A stretch of DNA of 64,000 bases from JBBQNJ01 sp038329845 (GCA_038329845.1 JBBQNJ010000012.1:14944-78943); one strand, 5' to 3'; counted from the first letter of the stretch, positions 1 through 7,867 are shown. The notes: generated from the letters alone by a model not told the origin. Numbers and translations: made by a program.

Positions 1-159
1 AGCGGGGGGAGTTTTCGGGACTCATTTCGCCCTCCAAGAGGCCCAATCCCATCGCTGAGACACGCCGTGAAGCCTACTTCGCGGTTTCCTTGACGCCCGG
101 AGACCGTCCTCGAGCAACTCGAATCCAGAGTACCACCGGTCTCGATGCAAGCAAGAACG

Positions 160-440
160 AATGAAGGGGACGTCGCTCTTCACGCCGGAGATGGGGCGCA
201 ACTGCTGACCGTGCTGAGCGACTGGCCGGTGGAGCGGCCGCGCGACCGGACTTCCTGGGTAAGCCAGCCGCAGACGGCGGCGGAACTGGCTTCACCGCGC
301 GAACACGTGCGCCGCGGCCGGCCATACGGCGACGAGGCGTGGACCGCCAGACGGCGTGGCAACTGGATCTGCAGTGGCCCTTGCATCGCCGTGGCGGGTA
401 TCGGCCTCAGAAGGCACCGGAATGGTGGATGTTATCTTTT
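160..440 (+). pseudogene. Relic of a REP-associated tyrosine transposase (RAYT, IS200-like), C-terminal part
   Basis: Read in frame 1 the segment gives LLTVLSDWPVERPRD, then QPQTAAELASPREHVRRG and RPYGDEAWTA. These resemble, from memory of the family, the C-terminal region of planctomycete RAYT proteins (LSDWP, ExEAELE, RRGRPFGxExW). At about 340-350 the match moves to another frame, reading TAWQLDLQWPLHRRG, which corresponds to the TAxxLGLESTLRPRGRP tail. A stop codon at 103-105 and the absence of the catalytic HUH and Tyr region show it is broken. Hairpins lie directly downstream, as expected for RAYT/REP loci. Assignment is by motif memory, not by a search. Confidence 0.55.
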
Positions 441-514
441 CTATTGTCGACAAAAACCGAAACCTCTCTTTACACCACAGAGAACATCTTTTCTATTGTG
501 TGCCGGGCGTCCAT

Positions 515-573
515 GCAGGCAAGATGCCTGCCCCCCAAGCGGGGTGGCCATGCGGGCAAGATGGCTGCACCCC
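515..573. repeat. Pair of short hairpins, REP-like
   Basis: GCAGGC (515-520), five bases, then GCCTGC (526-531) forms a perfect 6-bp stem. Immediately after, GGGGTGGCCAT at 541 pairs imperfectly with ATGGCTGCACCCC ending at 573. The first hairpin has the same stem as one at 9497-9513 with a different loop, so it belongs to a dispersed family. No T-run follows, so it is not an obvious terminator. Confidence 0.5.
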
Positions 574-679
574 GAGGGGGCTGGGCTGCGATGCTATTGC
601 GGTGATGTGGCGTAGCCGGATGAAAAGGACTTGGGGAGTGCGACTATAAGAAGCAAAGGGGATTGGAACGCGGTTTTGA

Positions 680-708
680 TTGACATCGCCGGATGGGCGT
701 TCGATGAT
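680..708 (+). promoter_or_regulatory. Possible promoter of the nfeD-flotillin operon
   Basis: TTGACA at 680-685 is a consensus -35. Seventeen bases later GATGAT (703-708) is a poor -10. The distance to the first start codon (798) allows a leader of about 85 bases. Only the -35 is convincing. Confidence 0.25.
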
Positions 709-797
709 CTTGGGCGTCGAGTCGCGGCACGGGGCTGACGCGGCGCTGCGGCGGCTGCGGCGGCTGCGGCGGTGGGGGCGGGTCGGCGGAGAAAGTC

Positions 798-1409
798 ATG
801 GAACGCATCTATGTCATTTCGGCGGTGGTCGGCGGGACGCTGTTCGTCTGCCAGTTCATCCTGGGGTTGATCGGGGTTTCGCATGTCGGAGGGGACGTGG
901 GGATGGATCATGACCTGGGGGCCGATCATGACTTGGGCGGCGATCACGACGCCGGTCATGCCGCCCAGTCGCATGGTGATTCGTGGTTTCTGGGGATCTT
1001 CAGTCTCCGTGCCATCGTGGCGGCGATCACCGCCTTCGGACTGGGCGGGATGGTTGCGACGCGATCGGGATATGGCGGCGGCGTCTCGGCCGCGGCGGCG
1101 CTGCTGGTGGGGTTGATCGCCATGGGGGTCGTCGCCGCGGCGATGCGGGCGATGCTGAAGCTGCGCGACGATGGCACCATCCGGGTGGCCAACGCCGTCG
1201 GGCTGACCGGGACCGTCTATCTGACCATCCCCGGGGAAAAAGCGGGTTTTGGGAAAGTCACGCTCGATCTTCAAAACCGTTCGAGCGAGTTTTCCGCGGC
1301 CACGTTCCATCACGAACTAGCGACGGGGACGAAGGTCGTCGTCGTCGATGTCATCGCGCCCGACACCCTGGAGGTGATCGCGGCGCCGGAAAGCCCAAGG
1401 AGTGCATGA
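798..1409 (+). CDS. NfeD-like membrane protein with OB-fold domain, flotillin partner
   Basis: A 203-residue membrane protein of the NfeD/YqiJ-like type, thought to work with flotillins in organising membrane domains. The N-terminus has a transmembrane helix (about residues 5-27), then a His/Asp-rich stretch with three DHD units (about 32-55). Two further hydrophobic helices follow (about 68-85 and 95-115). The C-terminal 80 residues (VGLTGTVYLTIPG onwards) look like the NfeD OB-fold. GGAGAAAG at 786-793 is a good Shine-Dalgarno. The stop overlaps the flotillin start by four bases (ATGA), so the two are translationally coupled. The family follows from sequence pattern and partner gene; the acidic-His stretch could bind metal, which is inference. 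Confidence 0.8.
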   Translation: MERIYVISAVVGGTLFVCQFILGLIGVSHVGGDVGMDHDLGADHDLGGDHDAGHAAQSHGDSWFLGIFSLRAIVAAITAFGLGGMVATRSGYGGGVSAAAALLVGLIAMGVVAAAMRAMLKLRDDGTIRVANAVGLTGTVYLTIPGEKAGFGKVTLDLQNRSSEFSAATFHHELATGTKVVVVDVIAPDTLEVIAAPESPRSA

Positions 1410-3073
1410 TGTCCAGCGCGATTGTCCCGGCTTCGTGGTTGCCTTTGTTGGCTGAGCGTTCGTCGGCCAGCAGCGATTCGACGTTCTGGCTGCTGGCGCT
1501 GGTCCTGTTCGTCGCGGCGCTGTTCGTCACCTTCTTTCTGCTGCTGTTCAATCGCTACAAGCGCTGCCCGAGCAATCGGGTGCTGGTGATCTTCGGCAAG
1601 ATCGGCGGGGGCAACACGGCCCGCTGTATCCACGGCGGGGCGGCGTTCATCTGGCCGTTGATCCAGGACCACGCCTACCTCAGCCTCGAGCCGATCCAGA
1701 TCGACATCGAGCTGCATGATGCGCTGTCCAACGAGAACATTCGCGTGAACATCCCCAGCGTCTTCACCGTCGCCATCGGGACCGACCCGGCGATTATGCA
1801 GAACGCGGCAATCCGGCTGCTGGGGCTGAATACCATGCAGATCAAGCAGCAGGCGTCGGACATCATCTTCGGCCAGCTTCGCCAGGTGATCGCGTCGATG
1901 CGCATCGAAGACATCAACCGCGACCGCGAGGCGTTTTTGCACAATATCCAGACGTCGCTGGAGCCGGAACTGCGCAAGGTCGGGCTGGTGTTAATCAACG
2001 TGAACCTGCGCGACATCACCGACGCCAGCGGGTACATCGAGGCGATCGGGCAGAAGGCCGCCAGCCAGGCGATCCAGCAGGCTCGCGGCGATGTGGCCGA
2101 CCAGGAAAAGCTCGGCGAGGTGCGCGTGGCCGAAGCGCGGCGGGAGAAGGACATCCAGGTGGCCAACGCGTTGAAGACCCGCGAGATTGGCATGCGCGAG
2201 GCGCAGCGAGAGCAGCTTGTGCGGGTGGCCCAGCTCGAGAAGGAACAGAAGGTCGGCGAGCAGACCGCCGGTTACGAGCGGGATGTGCAGGTGAAGGCGG
2301 CCGAGCGTGAGATGCGCATCAGCGTCGCCGATGCCAACGCCAAGGCGATCGCCGGTGAGGCCAAGGCGCAGGCCGAGGTCGTCGCCACCCAGGCGCAGTT
2401 GCAGGTCAAGCAGGCCGAGGCGTATCAATTGGGCGAGACCCGCAAGCGCGAGAGCGAGGCGGCGGTGCAGGAAGCGCAGAACCGTGCGATGGCGAAGGCG
2501 GCTTTGGCCCAGGCCGAGCGCGTCGAGGCCGAGCGGCGGGCGGCGGTGGAGGCACCGGCCAAGGCCGAAAAAGCGAAGATGATCGTGGATGCCGAGGCGT
2601 CGGCGGAAAAGCGTCGGATCGAGGCTCAGGGCGAGGCATCGGCGATCTTCGCCAAGCTCGAGGCCGAGGCCCGCGGGCAGTTCGAGATTCTCGCCCGCAA
2701 GGGAGAGGGTCTCAAGCAGATCATCGACGCCGCGGGCGGGGCCAAGGAGGCGTTTCAGTTGCTCATGCTCGAACACCTCGATCATCTGGCATTGACCGCG
2801 GCGCAGGCGATCAGCAACATCAAGTTCGACAAGGTGGTGGTCTGGGAAAACGGCTCGGGGGGCAGCGGCAACGGCAACGGCAACGGATCAAGCGCCACCG
2901 GCAACTTCCTGCAAAGCATGTCGCGCACGCTGCCTCCGATGATGCAGGTGATGCGTGACATCGGCGGGGTTGAGCTGCCGGACTACCTGGTCAAGCTCAA
3001 GGACGACGTCGTGGCGGCCAACGTCGATGTCCCGCCGGGGCCGACTCCCAAGCGGGAAGCCGGGGAAACCTGA
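1406..3073 (+). CDS. Flotillin family protein (SPFH domain)
   Basis: A 555-residue flotillin. One N-terminal transmembrane segment (WLLALVLFVAALFVTFFLLL, about residues 23-42) is followed by an SPFH/band-7 domain (about 60-230, including DIIFGQLRQVIASM and ELRKVGLVLINVN). Next comes a long Ala/Glu/Arg-rich heptad region (about 230-440, with EKDIQVANALKTREI and many EAQR/AEAR repeats) typical of the flotillin coiled coil. The C-terminus contains a Gly/Asn-rich linker GSGNGNGNGSS. ATG 1406 is chosen because it overlaps the nfeD stop and follows AAGGAG at 1397-1402; the open frame extends further upstream only as an overlap. The last 11 codons lie within a 73-bp sequence repeated at 3735-3807. 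Confidence 0.92.
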   Translation: MMSSAIVPASWLPLLAERSSASSDSTFWLLALVLFVAALFVTFFLLLFNRYKRCPSNRVLVIFGKIGGGNTARCIHGGAAFIWPLIQDHAYLSLEPIQIDIELHDALSNENIRVNIPSVFTVAIGTDPAIMQNAAIRLLGLNTMQIKQQASDIIFGQLRQVIASMRIEDINRDREAFLHNIQTSLEPELRKVGLVLINVNLRDITDASGYIEAIGQKAASQAIQQARGDVADQEKLGEVRVAEARREKDIQVANALKTREIGMREAQREQLVRVAQLEKEQKVGEQTAGYERDVQVKAAEREMRISVADANAKAIAGEAKAQAEVVATQAQLQVKQAEAYQLGETRKRESEAAVQEAQNRAMAKAALAQAERVEAERRAAVEAPAKAEKAKMIVDAEASAEKRRIEAQGEASAIFAKLEAEARGQFEILARKGEGLKQIIDAAGGAKEAFQLLMLEHLDHLALTAAQAISNIKFDKVVVWENGSGGSGNGNGNGSSATGNFLQSMSRTLPPMMQVMRDIGGVELPDYLVKLKDDVVAANVDVPPGPTPKREAGET

Positions 3074-3113
3074 GGCGGGCGGTTGCCGGCGCGGCGGAAA
3101 CGGTGGATGTCAC
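3041..3113. repeat. 73-bp repeat, copy A (flotillin 3' end and downstream)
   Basis: This segment aligns without gaps to 3735-3807 with about ten mismatches in 73 bases. It covers the last flotillin codons, the stop and 40 bases beyond. The sequence continues as CTTTTCCCATGTCAG, which resembles the sequence on the far side of the insertion in copy B. A shorter version of the tail (GGTGGATGTTATCTTTTC) is at about 423-440, next to the RAYT relic. Confidence 0.75.
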
Positions 3114-3252
3114 CTTTTCCCATGTCAGTGGCCGAACCCACGTTATGAAGTCGGGGGGGTCTGGTAGGCCGTCGGGCCCGGGCCGTTGTGCCCAGGCCGA
3201 ACGCCCCGCCCGGCTTTCTTCAGGCTTGAGTGGTTCATGCGGAGAAGATGGA

Positions 3253-3282
3253 TTGCCCTTGCTCCGCCAGAAGAGCTAGAAT
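3253..3282 (+). promoter_or_regulatory. hicB promoter, probably giving a leaderless mRNA
   Basis: TAGAAT (3277-3282) lies six bases before the hicB ATG, with TTGCCC (3253-3258) 18 bases upstream of it. There is no Shine-Dalgarno between them, so transcription probably starts at or next to the start codon. Confidence 0.45.
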
Positions 3283-3288
3283 GCGGAT

Positions 3289-3507
3289 ATGCGAAGACTC
3301 ACTGCCTTTGTTCATCATGGGGAGCCCGACGAAGGCGGATTCTGGGCGACATGTCTGGAGGTTCCTGGTGCCAATGGCCAGGGCCAGACCAGGGACGAGT
3401 GTCTGGACGACCTTAAGCAAGCCATTGAACTGCTGCTTGACACCGAACGCGAGGAAGTGTTCCGACTCGACCCCCGGGTCGAGGCCACGGAACTGGTGCT
3501 GGCATGA
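3289..3507 (+). CDS. hicB: HicB-type antitoxin, short form
   Basis: A 72-residue protein with the partial RNase-H-like HicB fold: RLTAFVHHGEPDEGGFWAT, then EVPGANGQGQTRDECLDDLK, then AIELLL. This matches the usual VP-G---QG-T-EEA--N--EAI pattern. It binds and inhibits the HicA ribonuclease. It has no C-terminal DNA-binding domain, so autoregulation would need another factor. Its stop overlaps the next start by four bases (3504-3507). The order antitoxin-toxin is the reverse of E. coli hicAB but is common elsewhere. Confidence 0.88.
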   Translation: MRRLTAFVHHGEPDEGGFWATCLEVPGANGQGQTRDECLDDLKQAIELLLDTEREEVFRLDPRVEATELVLA

Positions 3508-3698
3508 AGCGGAAGGCATTGCTGGGCCACCTTCAGCAACATGGCTGCGTGCCGGTTCGCGAAGGTGCCAGTCACTCCATCTGGACTAATCCGCAGACTC
3601 ACCGCAAGGAAGCCATTCCCAGACACCATGAGATCAAGAAATACCTGGCGCGGTTCATCTGCCGCAACCTGTCAGTGCCAGTCCCGGCTGGGGAGTGA
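3504..3698 (+). CDS. hicA: HicA-type mRNA interferase toxin
   Basis: A 64-residue basic protein of the double-stranded RNA-binding-like HicA fold, which cleaves mRNA when released from HicB. It shows the family order LLGHLQQHGCVPVREGASH-S-IW, with the catalytic His at residue 24, followed by AIPRHHEIKK, equivalent to the usual VPxHxxEI motif. The length is standard. It is coupled to hicB by an ATGA overlap. All key positions are present, so the toxin is probably active. The pair lies between two copies of a 73-bp repeat. Confidence 0.88.
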   Translation: MKRKALLGHLQQHGCVPVREGASHSIWTNPQTHRKEAIPRHHEIKKYLARFICRNLSVPVPAGE

Positions 3699-3734
3699 GC
3701 AGTCATACAGAAATAGTGGATGGCGGCCGCGCCG

Positions 3735-3807
3735 CCGACTCCCAAGCAGGAAGCCGAGGAAATTTGGGGCCGGCGATCGCCGGTGCGGGGGAAACGGTGG
3801 ATGTCAC
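3735..3807. repeat. 73-bp repeat, copy B
   Basis: Gapless counterpart of 3041-3113. Here no gene ends in it, and it is interrupted right after GTGGATGTCAC by the palindromic insertion. The flank resumes with CTTTTCCCAAGTC at 3921, matching CTTTTCCCATGTC after copy A. Confidence 0.75.
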
Positions 3808-3920
3808 GAATGCCATTCACTTAACGTGAAAACGGTCGGGAAAAGCCGCCTTAGCGGCGCGAGACTGCAGTTGAGTTTGCCGACTTTGACCCTTAAGTGA
3901 ATGGCATTCGTGGATGTCAC
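3797..3920. mobile_element. 102-bp palindromic-ended element with 11-bp direct repeats
   Basis: Inverted arms of 20 bp (CACGAATGCCATTCACTTAA at 3805-3824 and its exact complement at 3893-3912) surround a 68-bp core. The 11-bp sequence GTGGATGTCAC occurs immediately before (3797-3807) and after (3910-3920), leaving an element of 3808-3909. Copy A of the local repeat has the same site without the insertion, which supports insertion with target duplication. There is no ORF, so it is non-autonomous (MITE-like). The transposase family is unknown. Confidence 0.65.
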
Positions 3921-4008
3921 CTTTTCCCAAGTCGGGCAGGGTCGCGAGGGTGCGGGTATGCGAAAAAGAAGGGCGTTGGATGGGCGAGATCGTGCGATTG
4001 ATGGAGGG

Positions 4009-4881
4009 TTAATCGGGGGGGAGGTCGCGGAGTTTTTGGCGGACGAGGGCTTCGCGGCGGAGGGAGGCGGCGTCGAGCCAGTGGCGCAGGGCGTCGGGGT
4101 GCTGGGGGTCGTCGAGCATTTGCAGGAATTCGTCGATTTGATGGCGCAGGCGGAGAAAACCGGTGCGGAGGTTGTCGGCGTTGTCGTAGAAGATGTCGCG
4201 CCACAGGCCGCCGTCGCCGGAGGCGATTCGGGTGGTGTCGAGAAAACCCTTGCCGGACAGGGGCAACGCCTCGTCGGATTGCATGGCCACCAGTGCCGCG
4301 GCGAGGGCGTGGGGCAGATGGCTGATGTCGGCGAGGCGGCGATCATGATCCTCGGGGGACAATTCCACGCAGCGCATCCGAAGGGTCTGCCAGAACTCGC
4401 GTACTTGGCGCAGGGCGTGCGGGTCGGTTTGCTCGGTGGGGGTGAGGATGCAGGTGGCGCCGACGAACAGGTCGGCGCGGGCGTACTCGACGCCTCGTTT
4501 TTCGCTGCCGGCCATGGGGTGGCTGCCGACGAAATGGGCTTTGCCGGCCAGGATTTCCTCGCCGAGCTGGACGATGGATCGCTTGGTCGATCCGACATCG
4601 GTGACGATGGCGCCGGGCCGGACCGCCTGGGCAATTTTTTTCAGCAGGGGGCCGAACGTGCCGACCGGGGTGCAGAGAATGATCAGATCGGCCTCGGTCA
4701 CCGCCGTGACGGGGTCGGATTCGGCGTGATCGATGGCGGCGGATTCGATGGCCGCATCTAAACTTTGTCGTCGATGTCCATAACCTATGATTTTACAGTC
4801 CATTGCGGCGGCGCGGATCGCCAGTCCGATGCTTCCGCCCAGCAGTCCCACGCCCAGCAGGCTAACGGTCGAAAAGCCCAT
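4009..4881 (-). CDS. tyrA: Prephenate dehydrogenase family protein
   Basis: A 290-residue NAD(P)-dependent enzyme converting prephenate (or arogenate) to the tyrosine precursor. The N-terminal Rossmann motif is GVGLLGGSIGLAIR (about residues 11-24). The nucleotide domain continues through LIILCTPVG and GAIVTDVGSTK, then the substrate-domain signature HFVGSHPMAGSEKRGVEYA (about 116-134) with its catalytic His. Helices around SHLPHALAAALV form the dimerisation domain. There is no ACT or chorismate mutase domain. The ATG is six bases after a TATTAT box (4893-4888 on this strand) with no Shine-Dalgarno, suggesting a leaderless mRNA. Prephenate versus arogenate specificity cannot be told. Confidence 0.92.
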   Translation of the reverse strand: MGFSTVSLLGVGLLGGSIGLAIRAAAMDCKIIGYGHRRQSLDAAIESAAIDHAESDPVTAVTEADLIILCTPVGTFGPLLKKIAQAVRPGAIVTDVGSTKRSIVQLGEEILAGKAHFVGSHPMAGSEKRGVEYARADLFVGATCILTPTEQTDPHALRQVREFWQTLRMRCVELSPEDHDRRLADISHLPHALAAALVAMQSDEALPLSGKGFLDTTRIASGDGGLWRDIFYDNADNLRTGFLRLRHQIDEFLQMLDDPQHPDALRHWLDAASLRREALVRQKLRDLPPD

Positions 4882-4887
4882 GGTCCG

Positions 4888-4920
4888 ATAATACCACGAC
4901 GACGGGAGAGGCGGTATAAT
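4888..4920. promoter_or_regulatory. Divergent tyrA/accA promoter region
   Basis: On the minus strand TATTAT (4893-4888) stands six bases before the tyrA ATG. On the plus strand TATAAT (4915-4920) is a perfect -10 reading toward accA, giving a leader of about 130 bases. No strong -35 was seen for either. Confidence 0.45.
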
Positions 4921-5058
4921 CGCCCCCGTTCAATGCGGATTTGTTGGTGGGTTGCAATCTTGCGGTGGTCTTCATCGTCGCCTAACCTATTGGGTGCGCC
5001 CGATTTCACCGGGCGATGAAGCGGGGCTGGCGGGAAAGCGCCCGCGCGAGGAGTTGAT

Positions 5059-6120
5059 ATGTCCGATGTCATGAATGTCGCCGATGCCGGGAGTAAGGGT
5101 TCCTCGAATGGTGCGCGCAACGGGGGTGCGACGCTGCGGCACACGCTGGAGTTCGAGAAACCGCTGGCGAAGCTCGAGCAGCAGATTCTCGAGCTCGAGG
5201 CGATGCAGGCGTCCAAGCAGATCGACTATTCGCGGGAGCTTCGGCAACTCCGCTCGAACTACACCAGCTTGGTGCGCAAGACCTACGAGAATCTGAGCGC
5301 CTGGGAGACGGTGCAGGTGGCGCGGCATCCGCAGCGTCCGTTGTTCAAGGATTACGTCGAGATGATCTGCCGCGAGTTCCGCGAATTGCATGGCGATCGT
5401 CATTTCGGGGACGATGCGGCGATCAAGTGCGGGCTGGCGCGGCTGGCCGGTCACAAGGTGATGCTGATCGGGCATCACAAGGGCAAGGACACCAAGGAAA
5501 AGGTGCAATGCTACTTCGGGTGCGGTCATCCCGAGGGATATCGCAAGGCGCTGCGGTGCATGAAGCTGGCCGAGAAATATGGCTTGCCGGTGGTGACGTT
5601 GGTGGACACCGCCGGGGCCTATCCGGGCATGGGGGCAGAGGAGCGCGGGCAGGCCGAATCGATCGCCCGGAACATGATGGAGATGAGTCGGCTGCGCACG
5701 CCGATCGTGACGATCGTGACGGGGGAAGGCGGTTCCGGCGGCGCGCTGGGGATCGCGGTGGCCGACAAGGTGGCGATGATGGAGTTCGCGTGGTATTCGG
5801 TGATAAGTCCGGAAGGATGCAGCGCGATTCTGTGGAAAGGCGCTGAGAACGCGGCGCAGGCGGCCGAATCGCTGAAACTGACGAGCAAGCATCTGAAGCA
5901 GCACGGGGTGGTGGACATGGTGGTACCCGAGCCGCTGGGCGGGGCGCATCGGGATCCGCGCACGGCGGGGCACAACCTTGAGCAGTACATCGCCAAGACG
6001 CTGCGGGATCTGAAGCGGTGCAAGATCGAGAATCTTCTTGAGCGCCGGTACGAGCGATTCCGCAACCTCGGTTCGGTGGTCGAGCCGGGGAAGAAGTCGT
6101 CGGCCCGGGCGGCGAGCTGA
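5059..6120 (+). CDS. accA: Acetyl-CoA carboxylase carboxyltransferase subunit alpha
   Basis: A 353-residue subunit that, with AccD, transfers the carboxyl group from biotin to acetyl-CoA in the first step of fatty-acid synthesis. Family landmarks are LEFEKPLAKLEQQILELE (about 32-49), the domain start RPLFKDYVEMICREFRELHGDR, and the oxyanion and biotin-binding region PVVTLVDTAGAYPGMGAEERGQ (about 177-198). Then come GEGGSGGALGIAVADKV (about 223-239) and ISPEGCSAILWK. About 30 extra residues precede the usual N-terminus. Start ATG follows GAGGAG at 5048-5053. No accD is adjacent. Confidence 0.96.
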   Translation: MSDVMNVADAGSKGSSNGARNGGATLRHTLEFEKPLAKLEQQILELEAMQASKQIDYSRELRQLRSNYTSLVRKTYENLSAWETVQVARHPQRPLFKDYVEMICREFRELHGDRHFGDDAAIKCGLARLAGHKVMLIGHHKGKDTKEKVQCYFGCGHPEGYRKALRCMKLAEKYGLPVVTLVDTAGAYPGMGAEERGQAESIARNMMEMSRLRTPIVTIVTGEGGSGGALGIAVADKVAMMEFAWYSVISPEGCSAILWKGAENAAQAAESLKLTSKHLKQHGVVDMVVPEPLGGAHRDPRTAGHNLEQYIAKTLRDLKRCKIENLLERRYERFRNLGSVVEPGKKSSARAAS

Positions 6121-6417
6121 GGGGGGAGTTATAACGCTGGCGGCTTTGAGCGAGACCTCCACAATGACTCGGAGGGCGCGGTGAAAATCTGACTGCGGTT
6201 CGGTGAGAACTCGACTCACGCGGCGGAGAGGACCCGAAAAGCAAATTCTCTCGCAACGCCGCCACGACGCCACGAAATACGGAAAAACTTTAACCTTTTG
6301 TCTTACGTTGCGTCGTGCCGGGGTCGGGGGGTCGGGGGGCGCGGGGCGGCACAGGGGGGAGGCGGGCGGGGCGTTTCGGGTCGGTTCCTTGAAGAATTCG
6401 TGACTTTTTCGGGATTG
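6121..6417. other. Intergenic region, accA to purQ (convergent)
   Basis: About 300 bases between convergent genes. It contains a G-rich run (about 6320-6375) but no convincing ORF, hairpin with T-run, or RNA gene. Confidence 0.5.
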
Positions 6418-7233
6418 TCACACGCCGGTGCCGACGGCCTCGCGGGCGTGAGCGACGGCGTTGCGGAAGATCGCCAGGCCGGCGCCTTCTTCGGGCAGCC
6501 GCCCGTCGTGGCGCATCCGGGTCCAGGCCGGGTGCTGGGTGGGATCGACATGGCGTTCGGGGTGCGGCATCAGCCCCAGCACCAGGCCGGTGGAGTCGCA
6601 GACTCCGGCGATGTCGTCGGCGCTGCCGTTGGGATTCCAGGGCGCTGCGCCCTCGGCTGGCGAGCCGTCGGGTCGAATGTAGACCAGCGCCACCTGGTTG
6701 GCTTGCTCGAGGGCTTCTGCGACGTTGCGAGCCACCGCGACGAACTTGCCTTCGCCGTGGGCGATGGGCAGTTCCAGCCCCATCTTTATCCCGCGAGTCC
6801 AGATGCATTTGCTCGATCGGGCGGCGAGATGAATCCAGCGGTCGATGAATCGTCCATTGTCGTTATGGGTCAGCGTGGCAGTCTGTCCCGATTGGCCAGC
6901 CAGGGCGCCGGGCAGCAGGTCGGTCTTGACGAGCACTTGGAAGCCGTTGCAGATGCCGATGACCGGCTTGCCCGCCTCGACGAATCGGCGCAGGGGCTCG
7001 GCGAGATGGTGGACGATCTGATTGGCGAAGATCCTGCCGGCGGCGATGTCGTCGCCGTAGCTGAACCCGCCGGGGATCGCCAGCAGTTGATAGCGCTGGA
7101 GCAGGCGCGGATCGGCGAGAAGCTGGTTAAGGTGGATGCGCTGGGCGCGGGCGCCGGCGAGCTCGAAAGCGTGGGCGGTCTCGGCGTCGCAGTTGGTTCC
7201 GGCGGTGCGAAGAATGAGCGTGGAAGGGGCCAT
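6418..7233 (-). CDS. purQ: Phosphoribosylformylglycinamidine synthase subunit PurQ (glutaminase)
   Basis: A 271-residue class-I glutamine amidotransferase that supplies ammonia to PurL in purine synthesis. Visible are LRTAGTNCDAETAHAFELAG at the N-terminus, GGFSYGDDIAAGRI (substrate loop), the nucleophile Cys in PVIGICNGFQVLV, and PHPERHVDPTQ carrying the His-Glu of the triad. ATG 7233 is chosen because the conserved fold begins there. An upstream in-frame GTG at 7305 overlaps the cyclophilin stop (GTGA) and could allow coupled translation with 24 extra residues. No purS or purL is in the window. Confidence 0.93.
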   Translation of the reverse strand: MAPSTLILRTAGTNCDAETAHAFELAGARAQRIHLNQLLADPRLLQRYQLLAIPGGFSYGDDIAAGRIFANQIVHHLAEPLRRFVEAGKPVIGICNGFQVLVKTDLLPGALAGQSGQTATLTHNDNGRFIDRWIHLAARSSKCIWTRGIKMGLELPIAHGEGKFVAVARNVAEALEQANQVALVYIRPDGSPAEGAAPWNPNGSADDIAGVCDSTGLVLGLMPHPERHVDPTQHPAWTRMRHDGRLPEEGAGLAIFRNAVAHAREAVGTGV

Positions 7234-7301
7234 GGGCTTACCGGATTCGGATGGGTCATGGGGCGGGCATCCGCAGGCTGGCGCTGCCGATGCACCGCCG
7301 G

Positions 7302-7790
7302 TCACTTCTCCTCGATGGTCACTTTCTTGATCTGATCGCCCTGCTGAATCTGGTTCACTATCTCCTGGGAGGCTTTGTCGCGCACCTGTCCGAAGACGGT
7401 GTGGTTGCCATCGAGCCAGTCGGTGGCGATGTGGGTTATGAAGAACTGGCTGCCGTTGGTATTGGGTCCGGAGTTGGCCATGGAGAGGCTGCCGACCTTG
7501 TGTCGCGGCTTTCCCGCACCGGTCTCATCGGCGAACTTGTAACCCGGCCCGCCGCGTCCGGTGCCGGTGGGGTCGCCGCCCTGGACCATGAAGTCCTTGA
7601 TCACGCGATGGAAGAGCGTCCCGTCGTAAAAGCCCTCGCGGGCGAGAAAGACGAAGTTGTTGACGGTGTTGGGCGCCTCGGCCGCCATCAAGTTGCAGAC
7701 GATGGTTCCTTTTGAGGTGTCGAAGGTGACGGCATATGCCTTGGACGCATCGATGCTCATCGCGGGGGGAGTCGAGTATTGTTTGCTCAT
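7302..7790 (-). CDS. Peptidyl-prolyl cis-trans isomerase, cyclophilin type
   Basis: A 162-residue cyclophilin. It has DTSKGTIVCNLMAAEAPNTV, NFVFLAREGFYDGTLFHRVI (catalytic Arg in FHRVI), QGGDPTGTGRGGPGYKFADE, GSLSMANSGPNTNGSQFFI and WLDGNHTVFGQV in the standard order. No signal peptide is visible, so it is probably cytoplasmic. ATG 7790 is preceded by AAGGA nine bases upstream; the open frame extends further without support. It is upstream of purQ on the same strand with a 69-base gap to the chosen purQ start. Confidence 0.93.
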   Translation of the reverse strand: MSKQYSTPPAMSIDASKAYAVTFDTSKGTIVCNLMAAEAPNTVNNFVFLAREGFYDGTLFHRVIKDFMVQGGDPTGTGRGGPGYKFADETGAGKPRHKVGSLSMANSGPNTNGSQFFITHIATDWLDGNHTVFGQVRDKASQEIVNQIQQGDQIKKVTIEEK

Positions 7791-7867
7791 CGGATTCCTT
7801 TGCGGGGTTGGAGTTTGGGGGGATTGAAGAAGCCCCCAGCGTCGCTTTTCAACGCGGCTTGTCAACC

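Noticed and set aside
145..615. 156-codon plus-strand ORF at the window start
   Set aside because: It only partly follows the RAYT-like frame and then runs through hairpin repeats; treated as a frameshifted relic, not a gene.
3804..4634. 276-codon minus-strand ORF overlapping tyrA
   Set aside because: Pro/Ser/Thr-rich shadow frame of tyrA; it also covers the palindromic insertion.
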